This document shows, in pieces, positions 1 through 6,284 of a stretch of DNA of 10,063 nucleotides. Positions within the stretch are counted from its first letter, which is position 1. Each line of letters begins with the position of its first letter. The stretch lies in contig PKUY01000239.1 in the NCBI GenBank assembly GCA_003131705.1, forward strand, positions 2,921 through 12,983, written 5' to 3'. Made by a program: the position numbers and the translations under genes. Origin of the DNA: Acidobacteriota bacterium. GTDB lineage: Bacteria; Acidobacteriota; Terriglobia; Acidiferrales; UBA7541. Under the pieces are notes generated by a model. That model had not been told where the DNA came from. It saw only the letters and a list, made by a program, of their open reading frames with translations, and did not search any database.

Positions 1-908
1 CCGATCGAGCCGCGAATCACTTTCCCACCCGTAACAAGCTGGTTGTAAACCGTAATCGCCGTGTTCGACGGCAATGCAAATCCCACGCCTTCAAATCCCC
101 GGCTGCCCGTGTAGATAGCCGTATTGATGCCGATCACTTCCCCGGCCATGCTGACCAGCGGTCCTCCGGAATTGCCCGGATTGATGGCTGCGTCGGTTTG
201 AATGAATCGCTGAAACTGATGGCCTAGGTTCGACCGGTCTTTCGCGCTTACGATTCCAGCGGTAACCGTGGAACTCAATCCGAAGGGGCTGCCGATGGCC
301 AGCACCCAGTCGCCCACTTGCACTCCGTCGGAGTTGCCGAGCCTAGCGACCGGCAGATCGTGATCGGACTCAATCTTGATGACCGCGAGATCGGTGTCCT
401 TGTCCGTTCCGATGACCCGCGCGCTGTAATGATTCGCATCGCCATCCAACGCGACCTGAATCTTCGTTGCCTGATCGATGACATGGTCGTTCGTCAGAAT
501 GAATCCCTTCTTATCTACAATCACTCCGGAACCGAGGCTCCGTTCGGCATCCGGCGCCGCATCCGGCGTATCAAAAAAGCGATCGAAGAAATCCTGGAAC
601 TGATCGTTCTGGCCTCGTGGCGTCTTGCCGCCGCCTTTCGGCTTTTCAATCACCTGAGTGGTCGAAATGTTCACAACCGCGGGTCCAAGGTTTTTTGAAA
701 TACTGGCAAATGCGCCTGAAAGGCTGACCGGATCGGGGATCGCCAGCAAGGAAGATCCGCCGATTGTCTGCGCGTGAGTGGCGAGAGCGCGGCCGGAAAT
801 CAAAGTGCCCAGGATGATACCGATGCAGAGCGTGACAGCCACGAGGAGTGACGCGAGAACTTTTCGGCGCCGTGCCCAGCTCCATAGCTCCTGAAATTCG
901 ATCCCCAT
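1..908 (-). CDS. HtrA/Deg-family periplasmic serine protease, N-terminal part (runs off window)
   Basis: This is a trypsin-like protease of the HtrA/DegP/DegQ family, which degrades or refolds damaged envelope proteins. About 302 codons are visible and no stop is reached, so the C-terminal PDZ domain or domains expected in this family lie outside the window. A hydrophobic segment at residues 17-37 after a WARRRK basic stretch looks like a membrane anchor or uncleaved signal. A flexible loop at about 88-122 carries the FFDRFF-type sequence typical of Deg LA loops. The catalytic triad is complete: His142 in LTNDHVID, Asp173 in TDLAVIKI and Ser247 in NPGNSGGPL. The ATG at 906-908 is chosen because an AGGAG (916-920) lies 7 bases upstream and an extended -10 promoter lies behind it. 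The gene is divergent from the flavin oxidoreductase. Family assignment is certain; which Deg paralogue it is cannot be decided. Confidence 0.95.
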   Translation of the reverse strand, partial: MGIEFQELWSWARRRKVLASLLVAVTLCIGIILGTLISGRALATHAQTIGGSSLLAIPDPVSLSGAFASISKNLGPAVVNISTTQVIEKPKGGGKTPRGQNDQFQDFFDRFFDTPDAAPDAERSLGSGVIVDKKGFILTNDHVIDQATKIQVALDGDANHYSARVIGTDKDTDLAVIKIESDHDLPVARLGNSDGVQVGDWVLAIGSPFGLSSTVTAGIVSAKDRSNLGHQFQRFIQTDAAINPGNSGGPLVSMAGEVIGINTAIYTGSRGFEGVGFALPSNTAITVYNQLVTGGKVIRGSI

Positions 909-949
909 CCTGGTGCTCCTTTGCAGTCGCGCGGGAAAGCGAAAGGGCG

Positions 950-958
950 ATTATAGCA
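950..958 (-). promoter_or_regulatory. extended -10 promoter of the HtrA gene
   Basis: Read on the minus strand the site is TGC-TATAAT, a perfect -10 hexamer (950-955) with the TGn extension (956-958). No good -35 box is seen at 16-18 bases, which is usual for extended -10 promoters. The predicted start near 943 gives a leader of about 35 bases to the ATG at 908. Confidence 0.6.
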
Positions 959-1051
959 CCCCTTGCAAACCTTCATCGGGCGCGCCGCTAGACGTTTGCC
1001 GTGATAACAAACGGAACAAGGGCCCTGCACCATGGACGGCCCACTTGGCGT

Positions 1052-1080
1052 TTGCCATCCGACGAACTCAGGGTTACAGT
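1052..1080 (+). promoter_or_regulatory. promoter of the flavin oxidoreductase gene
   Basis: A TTGCCA -35 box (1052-1057, 5/6 match) and a TACAGT -10 box (1075-1080, 4/6 match) are separated by exactly 17 bases. Transcription would begin near 1087. This lies inside the longest open frame from 1001, so it argues for the shorter protein starting at 1124. Confidence 0.5.
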
Positions 1081-1123
1081 CTCTGCGCTCCAACCAGGTT
1101 TCAGCTTCGGGAAGGCGAAACGA

Positions 1124-2131
1124 ATGACAGCGGATTTCGGCGTCATCGACCATGTGGACAGGCAGGACCGGCCCATTCACGAAACATACGATAGCCGCCT
1201 GAAGCTCCTCGAACTCTGCGACAAAGCCGGCTTCAGCACCTTCCACATCACGGAGCACCATTTTACGCCGCTCGGACTCGCACCCTCGCCCATGGTCTTC
1301 CTCGCGGCGGCATCGCGCATCACGAAAAACATCCGCTTCGCTCCGTTAGTGTTGATCGCGACTCTCTACAATCCGCTGCGGCTTGCGGCCGAAATCTGCA
1401 TGCTTGACCACCTCACCCACGGTCGCTTCGAAATCGGGACGGGACGAGGAGTCTCTCAAGTCGAGCTCGGGTTCTACAACGTCACCGAGAGCGAAGCTCC
1501 TGCAATCTATGGCGAGGCCATGGAAGTTCTGATGGCCGCGCTGACCAGGGACGTCGTCGATTATCACGGCAAGTATTTCAATTTTTCCAACGTGCCCATG
1601 GAAATGAAACCTCTGCAGCAACCGCACCCTCCGATGTGGTACGCCACAAACAGCAGGGAGAGCGCGGCACGGGTCGCGTGCCAGAACATGAACCTGGTTT
1701 GTCTTGTGGCCGCCAATGACGCGCGCAAAGTCATCTCGAGTTACAAGAATTCGTGGAACGCGGCGCACGCAGGCAGCGGCAAGAAGATGCCCAAGGTAGG
1801 TATCACGCGCCTCGTCTATGTAGGAGATACGGACCAGCAAGCCATGGAACGCGGTTTATTCGGCTCCCGAAAATTTCATGAGAGCCTCGTCTATCTGTGG
1901 CGCAAATTCAATGTCACCGGCCCCAGCATTGAAGAGGTGATGCGTGCAGCCGCGGCCACCCTCATCACGGGCACTCCCGCAACCGTGCGGGCGAGGATCG
2001 AAAAAGAAATTGAGGAATCCGGGGCCAATTATTTTGTGAGCCGGTTTGCGTACGGTAATCTCACACACGAGGAAAGCGTTCGTTCGCTCGAACTCTTCAC
2101 CACCGAAGTGATGCCGCACTTTCAAAAGTAA
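1124..2131 (+). CDS. LLM-class (luciferase-like) flavin-dependent oxidoreductase
   Basis: The protein is 335 residues, the usual length for a bacterial-luciferase-like monooxygenase with a TIM-barrel fold. Family hallmarks are the N-terminal strand MTADFGVIDH, EHHF at 44-47 in the active-site region, a DHLTHGR segment at 95-101 leading to GTGRG at 105-109, and the RFAYGNLTHEES segment near the C-terminus (307-318). Such enzymes use reduced FMN or coenzyme F420 to oxidise an organic substrate; neither cofactor nor substrate can be read from the sequence. The frame is open from 1001, but the ATG at 1124 is preferred: GGGAAGG (1109-1115) lies 8 bases upstream, a promoter sits at 1052-1080, and the 41 extra residues look non-coding. 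It is transcribed alone, divergently from the HtrA gene. The next gene on the right is convergent. Confidence 0.93.
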   Translation: MTADFGVIDHVDRQDRPIHETYDSRLKLLELCDKAGFSTFHITEHHFTPLGLAPSPMVFLAAASRITKNIRFAPLVLIATLYNPLRLAAEICMLDHLTHGRFEIGTGRGVSQVELGFYNVTESEAPAIYGEAMEVLMAALTRDVVDYHGKYFNFSNVPMEMKPLQQPHPPMWYATNSRESAARVACQNMNLVCLVAANDARKVISSYKNSWNAAHAGSGKKMPKVGITRLVYVGDTDQQAMERGLFGSRKFHESLVYLWRKFNVTGPSIEEVMRAAAATLITGTPATVRARIEKEIEESGANYFVSRFAYGNLTHEESVRSLELFTTEVMPHFQK

Positions 2132-2200
2132 AGGGCATCGCGCGAGGCAACCCGCACTCGCAGCCGCTCGGCGGCAACAAAACGCTCATCAAAGAAACCA

Positions 2201-2389
2201 TTAATCTACCGACGGCAGCGTGGGATCGTTTTCGAGGTCCAGGTCGAGTGGGCGAGGTGCGTACAGGAGTTCGATTGTTTCCTCACCCGCTTTGGGCTCA
2301 AGCTTCTTTTGCTCGCGGCGCTCGGCCTTCATGCGAGCCTTTTCCATTCGCTTCATTTCCTTCTGGCGCTTTTGGAAGGTTGTCGTCAC
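2201..2389 (-). CDS. small lysine/arginine-rich protein of unknown function
   Basis: This 62-residue protein starts at a GTG (2387-2389) with AAGGAG (2396-2401) six bases upstream. Residues 1-33 are a very basic, probably helical stretch containing KRQKEMKRMEKARMKAERRE; the C-terminal third is acidic (about 36-62, with DLDLENDP). That charge split suggests binding to RNA or to a ribosome-like partner, but this is inference. It follows the RRM protein gene after 67 bases on the same strand, so the two are probably co-transcribed. No named family is recognised with certainty, though I believe similar short proteins occur beside RRM genes in Acidobacteriota. Confidence 0.75.
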   Translation of the reverse strand: MTTTFQKRQKEMKRMEKARMKAERREQKKLEPKAGEETIELLYAPRPLDLDLENDPTLPSVD

Positions 2390-2447
2390 GGGAATCTCCT
2401 TGAAATCGAATTGCGACGCGGGTGATGCCGCAATACAGAACTAATCG

Positions 2448-2465
2448 CGCTGGCTGTTACCAGCG
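2448..2465 (-). repeat. hairpin overlapping the stop codon of the RRM gene
   Basis: A perfect 6-bp stem (CGCTGG/CCAGCG) encloses a six-base loop, TAACAG on the minus strand, and the loop holds the TAA stop of the RRM gene (2457-2459). No T-run follows, so this is not a standard terminator. It could be an intercistronic processing or attenuation element before the 62-residue gene. Confidence 0.4.
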
Positions 2466-2879
2466 AGGCTCGCGCGGTTGGCGCGCAGCTTCGCGGTAGT
2501 CTTCATTCGAGAATCGGCCTCGGCCGCCTCCGCCGCGTTCGCTGCCGCCGCGGTCGCCACCACCACGATTATTGCCGCCCCGATCGTTGCCACCGCGATC
2601 GCCGCCGGGTCGCGGGCCGCGCGGTGCCCCTGCCTCTTTGGGACGAGCTTCATTCACCTTCAGATTGCGCCCGCCGACATCTTTTCCATCGAGTCCGGCG
2701 ATCGCTTGAGCAGCCTCGGCATCGTTCGGCATCTCGACGAACGCGAATCCGCGGGATCGGCCGGTTTCGCGATCCATGGCAATGTGCACGCGCGCGATCT
2801 GGCCGAATGGTTCGAAAAGCGCACGCAGATCGCTCTCGGTAGTCTGGAAACTCATATTGCCCACGAACAAATTCTTCAT
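2457..2879 (-). CDS. RRM RNA-binding protein with RGG-type tail
   Basis: The protein is 140 residues. One RNA-recognition motif fills about residues 2-78, with RNP2 at 4-9 (LFVGNM) and RNP1 at 43-50 (RGFAFVEM); the aromatic residues at Phe5, Phe45 and Phe47 that stack on RNA bases are present. A Gly/Arg/Asn-rich tail with repeated RGG units covers about 86-122. This matches the bacterial and cyanobacterial Rbp family, often cold-inducible and acting as RNA chaperones in the cytoplasm. The ATG at 2877-2879 is chosen because AAGGAG (2886-2891) lies six bases upstream and the RRM begins at once; the open frame up to 3038 is untranslated leader. It heads a likely operon with the small basic protein. 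Cold regulation is inferred from the family and the long leader, not shown. Confidence 0.93.
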   Translation of the reverse strand: MKNLFVGNMSFQTTESDLRALFEPFGQIARVHIAMDRETGRSRGFAFVEMPNDAEAAQAIAGLDGKDVGGRNLKVNEARPKEAGAPRGPRPGGDRGGNDRGGNNRGGGDRGGSERGGGGRGRFSNEDYREAARQPREPRW

Positions 2880-3074
2880 ACCGTTCTCCTTGCAGATATT
2901 CCAGACTGCCAGAGCGTCACCGCAGGGATCGAGCAGGCGCAACTTGCCACAAAACCGAGCGCAAACCGCCTGAACCCCCAAACCGCGTGAGGAGTCGAAA
3001 TGGAACCACTCGAGGCCAGCCCCAAATCGCAGTTCCAAGCACCCGGGCAGGGCAGCCTACGAGCGTGCATACCC

Positions 3075-3103
3075 AATATAACACGAGAGGCAAACCCCGA
3101 CAA
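3075..3103 (-). promoter_or_regulatory. promoter of the RRM gene with a long leader
   Basis: On the minus strand TTGTCG (3098-3103, 4/6) and TATATT (3075-3080, 5/6) are 17 bases apart. The start would be near 3068, leaving about 188 bases of untranslated leader before the ATG at 2879. A small inverted repeat, CCCGA-CAA-TCGGG (3096-3108), overlaps the -35 box and could be an operator. Confidence 0.55.
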
Positions 3104-3137
3104 TCGGGTGCTGCTGAAGTGTGGTTTGTGGCAACGA

Positions 3138-3158
3138 CGCCGGTGACCTGCTCCGGCG
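3138..3158 (-). terminator. hairpin just after the full-length DHOR gene, possible terminator
   Basis: A 6-bp GC-only stem (CGCCGG/CCGGCG) with a nine-base loop starts about 18 bases after the TAA at 3177. Only a poor T-stretch (TCGTTG) follows on the minus strand. Its position fits the end of the gene at 3177 rather than at the internal TAG at 3360. Confidence 0.3.
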
Positions 3159-3176
3159 CCCGTCGCTGCGGTGTGC

Positions 3177-3362
3177 TTAGAGAGAGCGCAGGAAATTCAA
3201 CAAATCCTGCTTCTGCTGATCGCTCAGTGAGTTGAAGAACCGAACGACTTCATTGGCTTCTGATCCCGGGCCGGCATGAGCCTCGATTGCGTTGATCAAC
3301 CCGCCGTTTCCAGGATTCGAACGGCCATCGTGCAGGAAGAAAACGCGCTGCCCCACTCCCTA
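3177..3362 (-). pseudogene. C-terminal remainder of the DHOR gene beyond an in-frame TAG
   Basis: After the TAG at 3360-3362 the same frame stays open for 60 codons and ends at TAA (3177-3179). The translation continues the family without a gap: GVGQRVFFLHDGRSNPG, then an INAIEAHAG segment, then a helix ending LLNFLRSL. In DHOR proteins the stretch reads roughly FRTxPLWG...FLHDGRA, so the TAG takes the place of the conserved Trp. One base explains it: TGG to TAG, which is C to T at plus-strand position 3361. It may be a real nonsense mutation, readthrough, strain variation or a base error. The missing part carries no haem motif, but it holds the last helix of the second cytochrome domain, so the shortened protein would probably be unstable. 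Confidence 0.85.
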
Positions 3363-4652
3363 GAGGGGAGCGGTGCGGAATTCGTCCGGCCCTGCATTTC
3401 CTTGCGAGACTCGATCGGCCAGGCGCAATCCCATGTGGTGCACCAACAGGTCCGAATAAAGCGCCGCATTCTGATTGCTCAATCCTGCGGCCACGCCCGA
3501 ACCCGACGTCTGCAGAATCGGCGTGTGGCACAGATCGCAATGAACCTGCGAGAAGACGCTCGCTCCGTTCTGAATCGAAGTAAGCGGAGGATTTCCGGGA
3601 ATCCCGTCCGTGGAAGGCGTCGGCGGTGCAAGCAAACGCATGAACATAGCGAACGCCACCGTATCGCTGGGAATTTGCGCGCCCGACTGCGTGAAATTCG
3701 TGGAATCTTCCGGCGTGGCATTGTACAGGCAGGATGCCAGAGGATTCGCCCGCTTGTTCGGGAACAATTCGTTGGTCACTCCCATTTCCACGTTGTAAGC
3801 CTCGCCTGCGAAAATCTCCAGCGACTTGTTCTGGGCTTTCCAGCCGAATCGCGTAATGGATCCATCGTTCCCGCTAACGTTGGGATGGCCCTCAATTCCA
3901 AGACGATCCTTAAGCGCATCGTTCGCCATCATGTTCGCGGTGATGGTTGAGTCGGAGATGTTTTCGATCAGTCCCGCGCCAAATACCGGCGTGGGAATGC
4001 GGAAGATCAAATTATTCAGTTCCTGTGCCCTGTCGTAATCGGGCTGCACCATCGTGCAGCTTGGCGCGTCAGGGCGGCCTGCGATCGTAAAGATGTCGTG
4101 CACGCCTCCATCCGGAGTCCGGGTTAACCTGCCGCTGGAAGTGACCACGAACGGAAAGCGCGCTTCACGCACCGGTCCGTCAGCGGTAATGAAAAAAGGA
4201 AGTGCGTTTAGCGCCCCGCCATCGGACGCGGCTAGAACCTGCGGATTCGGACCAATGTTTGGATAGGCGTTAGCGTTCGGGCTCGATCCGCCCGCCGCCG
4301 GTTGCGCGTGGCATCCTCCGCAGCTATTCGAATTGTAGCCGGGCCCCAATCCCTTGCCCGGTTCACCCGCCATGGCTCCGCTGACCGAATCCACCTGCAG
4401 GAAGCGCGTTAGGCCGTCCTGGAAGAACTGGGCCTGCTCCGCGGTCAAACCGGATAGCGGCTGCCCTGAGCCGACGGAATTCGCGCGGACGCCGGGATCG
4501 CGCGCTGTGGTCGAGGATGCATTCTGGGGTTGCGGGAATTGTCTCGCAAACTGGAATTGCTGCCCTTGCTGCGCTTGCACCATCAGCGCCGCGCCTAACA
4601 ACAGCGCCAACAGACTTCCCGCAACCGCCAGGGCCTTCGAACCGTTCATCAT
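3360..4652 (-). CDS. dihaem cytochrome c of the DHOR (thiol oxidoreductase-like) family, truncated by TAG
   Basis: The open frame encodes 430 residues; with the in-frame remainder it would be 491, nearer the normal family size. A signal peptide covers about 1-27 (hydrophobic 8-25, cut near VQA-QQ), so the protein is periplasmic. Two covalent haem c sites are visible, CGGCH at 111-115 and CDLCH at 372-376, and the family motif SDLLVHHMGLRLAD lies at 400-413. DHOR proteins (COG3488, DUF1111) are thought to carry out periplasmic electron transfer; the substrate is unknown. The first of two tandem ATGs (4650-4652) is chosen: GGAG at 4660-4663 lies 7 bases upstream and the signal peptide begins there, while the frame upstream to 4829 looks non-coding. 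It stands alone between the methyltransferase gene and the RRM gene, with gaps on both sides. See the separate entry for the part beyond the stop. Confidence 0.93.
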   Translation of the reverse strand: MMNGSKALAVAGSLLALLLGAALMVQAQQGQQFQFARQFPQPQNASSTTARDPGVRANSVGSGQPLSGLTAEQAQFFQDGLTRFLQVDSVSGAMAGEPGKGLGPGYNSNSCGGCHAQPAAGGSSPNANAYPNIGPNPQVLAASDGGALNALPFFITADGPVREARFPFVVTSSGRLTRTPDGGVHDIFTIAGRPDAPSCTMVQPDYDRAQELNNLIFRIPTPVFGAGLIENISDSTITANMMANDALKDRLGIEGHPNVSGNDGSITRFGWKAQNKSLEIFAGEAYNVEMGVTNELFPNKRANPLASCLYNATPEDSTNFTQSGAQIPSDTVAFAMFMRLLAPPTPSTDGIPGNPPLTSIQNGASVFSQVHCDLCHTPILQTSGSGVAAGLSNQNAALYSDLLVHHMGLRLADRVSQGNAGPDEFRTAPL

Positions 4653-4800
4653 CGTGCTTCTCCGCACGCAAGGATGGACTTGCTGGGCCGTTGATCTTCG
4701 CGAAAGCGTTCTTCGCGGAACTGCTGTTCGCCAGAATGCTGCTGGGTATTCGCGGCCTGACTTCTGAAAACTGCTTCGCGAATTTGCAACGAATGTCGCA

Positions 4801-4829
4801 AAGATAAAGCACACGCGGACATCAAACAA
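4801..4829 (-). promoter_or_regulatory. weak candidate promoter of the DHOR gene
   Basis: TTGTTT (4824-4829) and TATCTT (4801-4806) on the minus strand are 17 bases apart but match the consensus poorly (3/6 and 4/6). The leader would be about 140 bases and would contain two TTCGCGAA palindromes (4697-4704, 4775-4782) and one near-copy (4712-4719). Confidence 0.3.
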
Positions 4830-4928
4830 CTTGCCCGAAGTACAGATTGGGTACAGGTGTTCACATCTGCAAGCAGGTCTGGCTGGGGCGTCCCGGAAAC
4901 CGTCTCACAAATGGCTAACCTGGAAGAG

Positions 4929-5067
4929 CGGGGCTTCAGCCACGCCGTCACACTCTACAAAAGGAAGCTTGAGAGTCTGTGGCAACTCGAGCATCTTTGT
5001 GGGTCGTGGCTTCAGCCACGACATAAGCTCTGCAAAATGAGAGCGGCTTCAGCCGCTGGAGTTCCGC
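4929..5067 (+). repeat. composite palindromic repeat, copy A (three hairpins)
   Basis: Three hairpins share the core GGCTTCAGCC: an imperfect one at 4929-4944, a perfect one at 5003-5022 (GTCGTGGCT/AGCCACGAC) and a perfect one at 5042-5057 (AGCGGCT/AGCCGCT). The stretch 4993-5067 matches 7602-7675 at roughly 65 of 75 positions, counted by hand, in the same orientation. It begins 58 bases beyond the methyltransferase stop, so it may also end that transcript. It is a REP- or MITE-like interspersed element; the name and mobility are inference. Confidence 0.8.
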
Positions 5068-5124
5068 TTTTGCCGTTCTCACACGGACTCTCTAGCCCCT
5101 GAGGTAACGCTCTTCGATCGCTGG

Positions 5125-5967
5125 TTAGTATGTATCAGACAGCGGCCAGGCAGGCCTTTGGGCGGCGATCCAGAGCGAATCGCTGGTGGGCAATCGATCG
5201 AGCAGCGGACGCGGAAGAGTTTCGAAGCCGGCCTGGCGGAGCATCTTGCTCAAGGTCTGCGGCGTAAAATAGTTGCAATGCGCGGGGATGTGATATCCGC
5301 ACCACTTCATTCCTCGGATCGTCCGATTCCAGCTTGCGTAATTGGGCGTCTTCATCACCGTCACGCCGCCGGGCTTGAGGACGCGATAGGCCGCGCGAAG
5401 TCCCGCCAGCGGATTCCATTCGTGCTCGATGTAGCCGAACTGCGTCACCACATCGAAAGTTTTCTCCGGTAAATCGCGGTCGGCAATTTCCGTGACGGGC
5501 CCTTCGAGAACTTTCTCCGCTGAAATGCGCCGCCGCGAAATGTCGACGCCTCCCGGACTCAGCTCGATTCCCATCACGTCGAAATATTCCTTCGCGAGCA
5601 CCAGGAACCCGGCGTCGCCGCAGCCAAAATCAACGAGCTTCCCTTCCCTTCTCGAGCGCAGAGTTTGCGAGAGCATGCGGGAATTCGGTTCCGGCCGCAG
5701 CGGCCGCAACAGGCGCGAGAGGAACAGCATCACCGGCTGCTTCTCTTCGCGCCGCAAAACTTCTTTGCCGTATTCGTCCTTCCAATCGTGTTCGCGGGCC
5801 TGCACGTCGTAGGCGACTTCGCTGCCGATGAAGACCATCTTGCACCGCGTGCATTCAACAATCTCCCACTGGTCGCGCTGTGCGACGAGCTTGCGGTCGA
5901 ACGCGCCACACATCGGGCACGCCCGCACCCGCGTTTCGCTCGCAATAGTTTGGCTCGCTGCCAACAT
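5125..5967 (-). CDS. class I SAM-dependent methyltransferase with N-terminal zinc ribbon
   Basis: The protein is 280 residues. Four cysteines in two CxxC pairs (Cys17/20 CPMC, Cys39/42 CTRC) form a zinc ribbon, as in many methyltransferases of sugar and natural-product pathways. The Rossmann domain follows: the SAM-binding glycine motif LVDFGCGDAGF at 111-121, acidic Glu135 closing strand 2, DVVTQFGYIEHEWNP at 172-186 and the LKPGG turn at 197-201. Substrate is unknown; the type-11/12 fold also serves in quinone and polysaccharide chemistry. The ATG at 5965-5967 is preferred over the open-frame start at 6216: the extra residues look non-coding, the ribbon begins directly, and an extended -10 lies at 6065-6073. 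The ribosome site is modest (TTTTGGAG 11 bases upstream). No neighbour suggests a pathway. Confidence 0.9.
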   Translation of the reverse strand: MLAASQTIASETRVRACPMCGAFDRKLVAQRDQWEIVECTRCKMVFIGSEVAYDVQAREHDWKDEYGKEVLRREEKQPVMLFLSRLLRPLRPEPNSRMLSQTLRSRREGKLVDFGCGDAGFLVLAKEYFDVMGIELSPGGVDISRRRISAEKVLEGPVTEIADRDLPEKTFDVVTQFGYIEHEWNPLAGLRAAYRVLKPGGVTVMKTPNYASWNRTIRGMKWCGYHIPAHCNYFTPQTLSKMLRQAGFETLPRPLLDRLPTSDSLWIAAQRPAWPLSDTY

Positions 5968-6284
5968 GTTTCCGAATGCTCCAAAAGTAGGAAACGTTCG
6001 CGCGTTACGAAGCCCGCGGCCTATGAAACATCGCGCGGCGCGAAAATCCCCACAAGAATCCGCGATTCTATCACGCGAAAAGAGCGGGACCCCCGAATCG
6101 GCGGCCAGCACAATATCGTGACAGTGGATAAGAGACGCAGAGCGTACAGAGAAAATCAGGGACTGCCCCGGCTCAATCGCCCGCCTTGAGCGCGCTGGGC
6201 GTTTCAGGCGGAGCAATTAGCAAGCTCTTCTTTTCCTGGCTGTCATTCGGGCAGAATTTCGCCGCGCCCTTCAATTCCGGGTAC
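5968..6284. other. 317-base gap between the methyltransferase and TonB/DUF2059 genes
   Basis: No gene is seen. It holds the methyltransferase promoter (6065-6073) and a bulged inverted repeat at about 6181-6212 (CCGCCT/AGGCGG arms) that lies downstream of the TonB-family gene but lacks a T-run. The open frame on the plus strand starting at 6186 continues inside the TonB-family gene and looks like its shadow. Confidence 0.6.
6065..6073 (-). promoter_or_regulatory. extended -10 promoter of the methyltransferase gene
   Basis: On the minus strand TGA-TAGAAT gives a TGn extension with a 5/6 -10 box (6065-6070). No good -35 box is visible. The start near 6058 gives a leader of about 90 bases and supports the ATG at 5967. 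Confidence 0.4.

Larger units (their letters stand above)
4653..5124. other. 472-base gap between the DHOR and methyltransferase genes
   Basis: No convincing gene is present. From right to left it holds the end region of the methyltransferase transcript, copy A of the composite palindromic repeat (4929-5067), the weak DHOR promoter (4801-4829) and a DHOR leader with TTCGCGAA palindromes. Open frames here on either strand lack a ribosome site and have no recognisable protein content. Confidence 0.7.

Noticed and set aside
2163..2175. GCCGC-TCG-GCGGC hairpin between convergent genes as a bidirectional terminator
   Set aside because: Only a 5-bp stem, and on neither strand is it followed by a T-run.
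2880..3038. N-terminal extension of the RRM protein
   Set aside because: The RRM begins right at the ATG at 2879, which has a strong AAGGAG; the upstream residues look random and are best read as leader RNA.
3360..3362. TAG read as pyrrolysine or as a genome-wide reassigned codon
   Set aside because: The position calls for Trp, no pyrrolysine genes are seen, and leuC and the 45-codon gene both end in TAG at sensible places.
3276..3950. Long plus-strand open frame (224 codons) opposite the DHOR gene
   Set aside because: It lies antisense to a clear cytochrome gene, is rich in Arg and Gln like other shadow frames, and has no ribosome site or recognisable domain.
6123..6133. Possible DnaA box (TTATCCACT on the minus strand)
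   Set aside because: Only a single imperfect site with no cluster or origin genes nearby.
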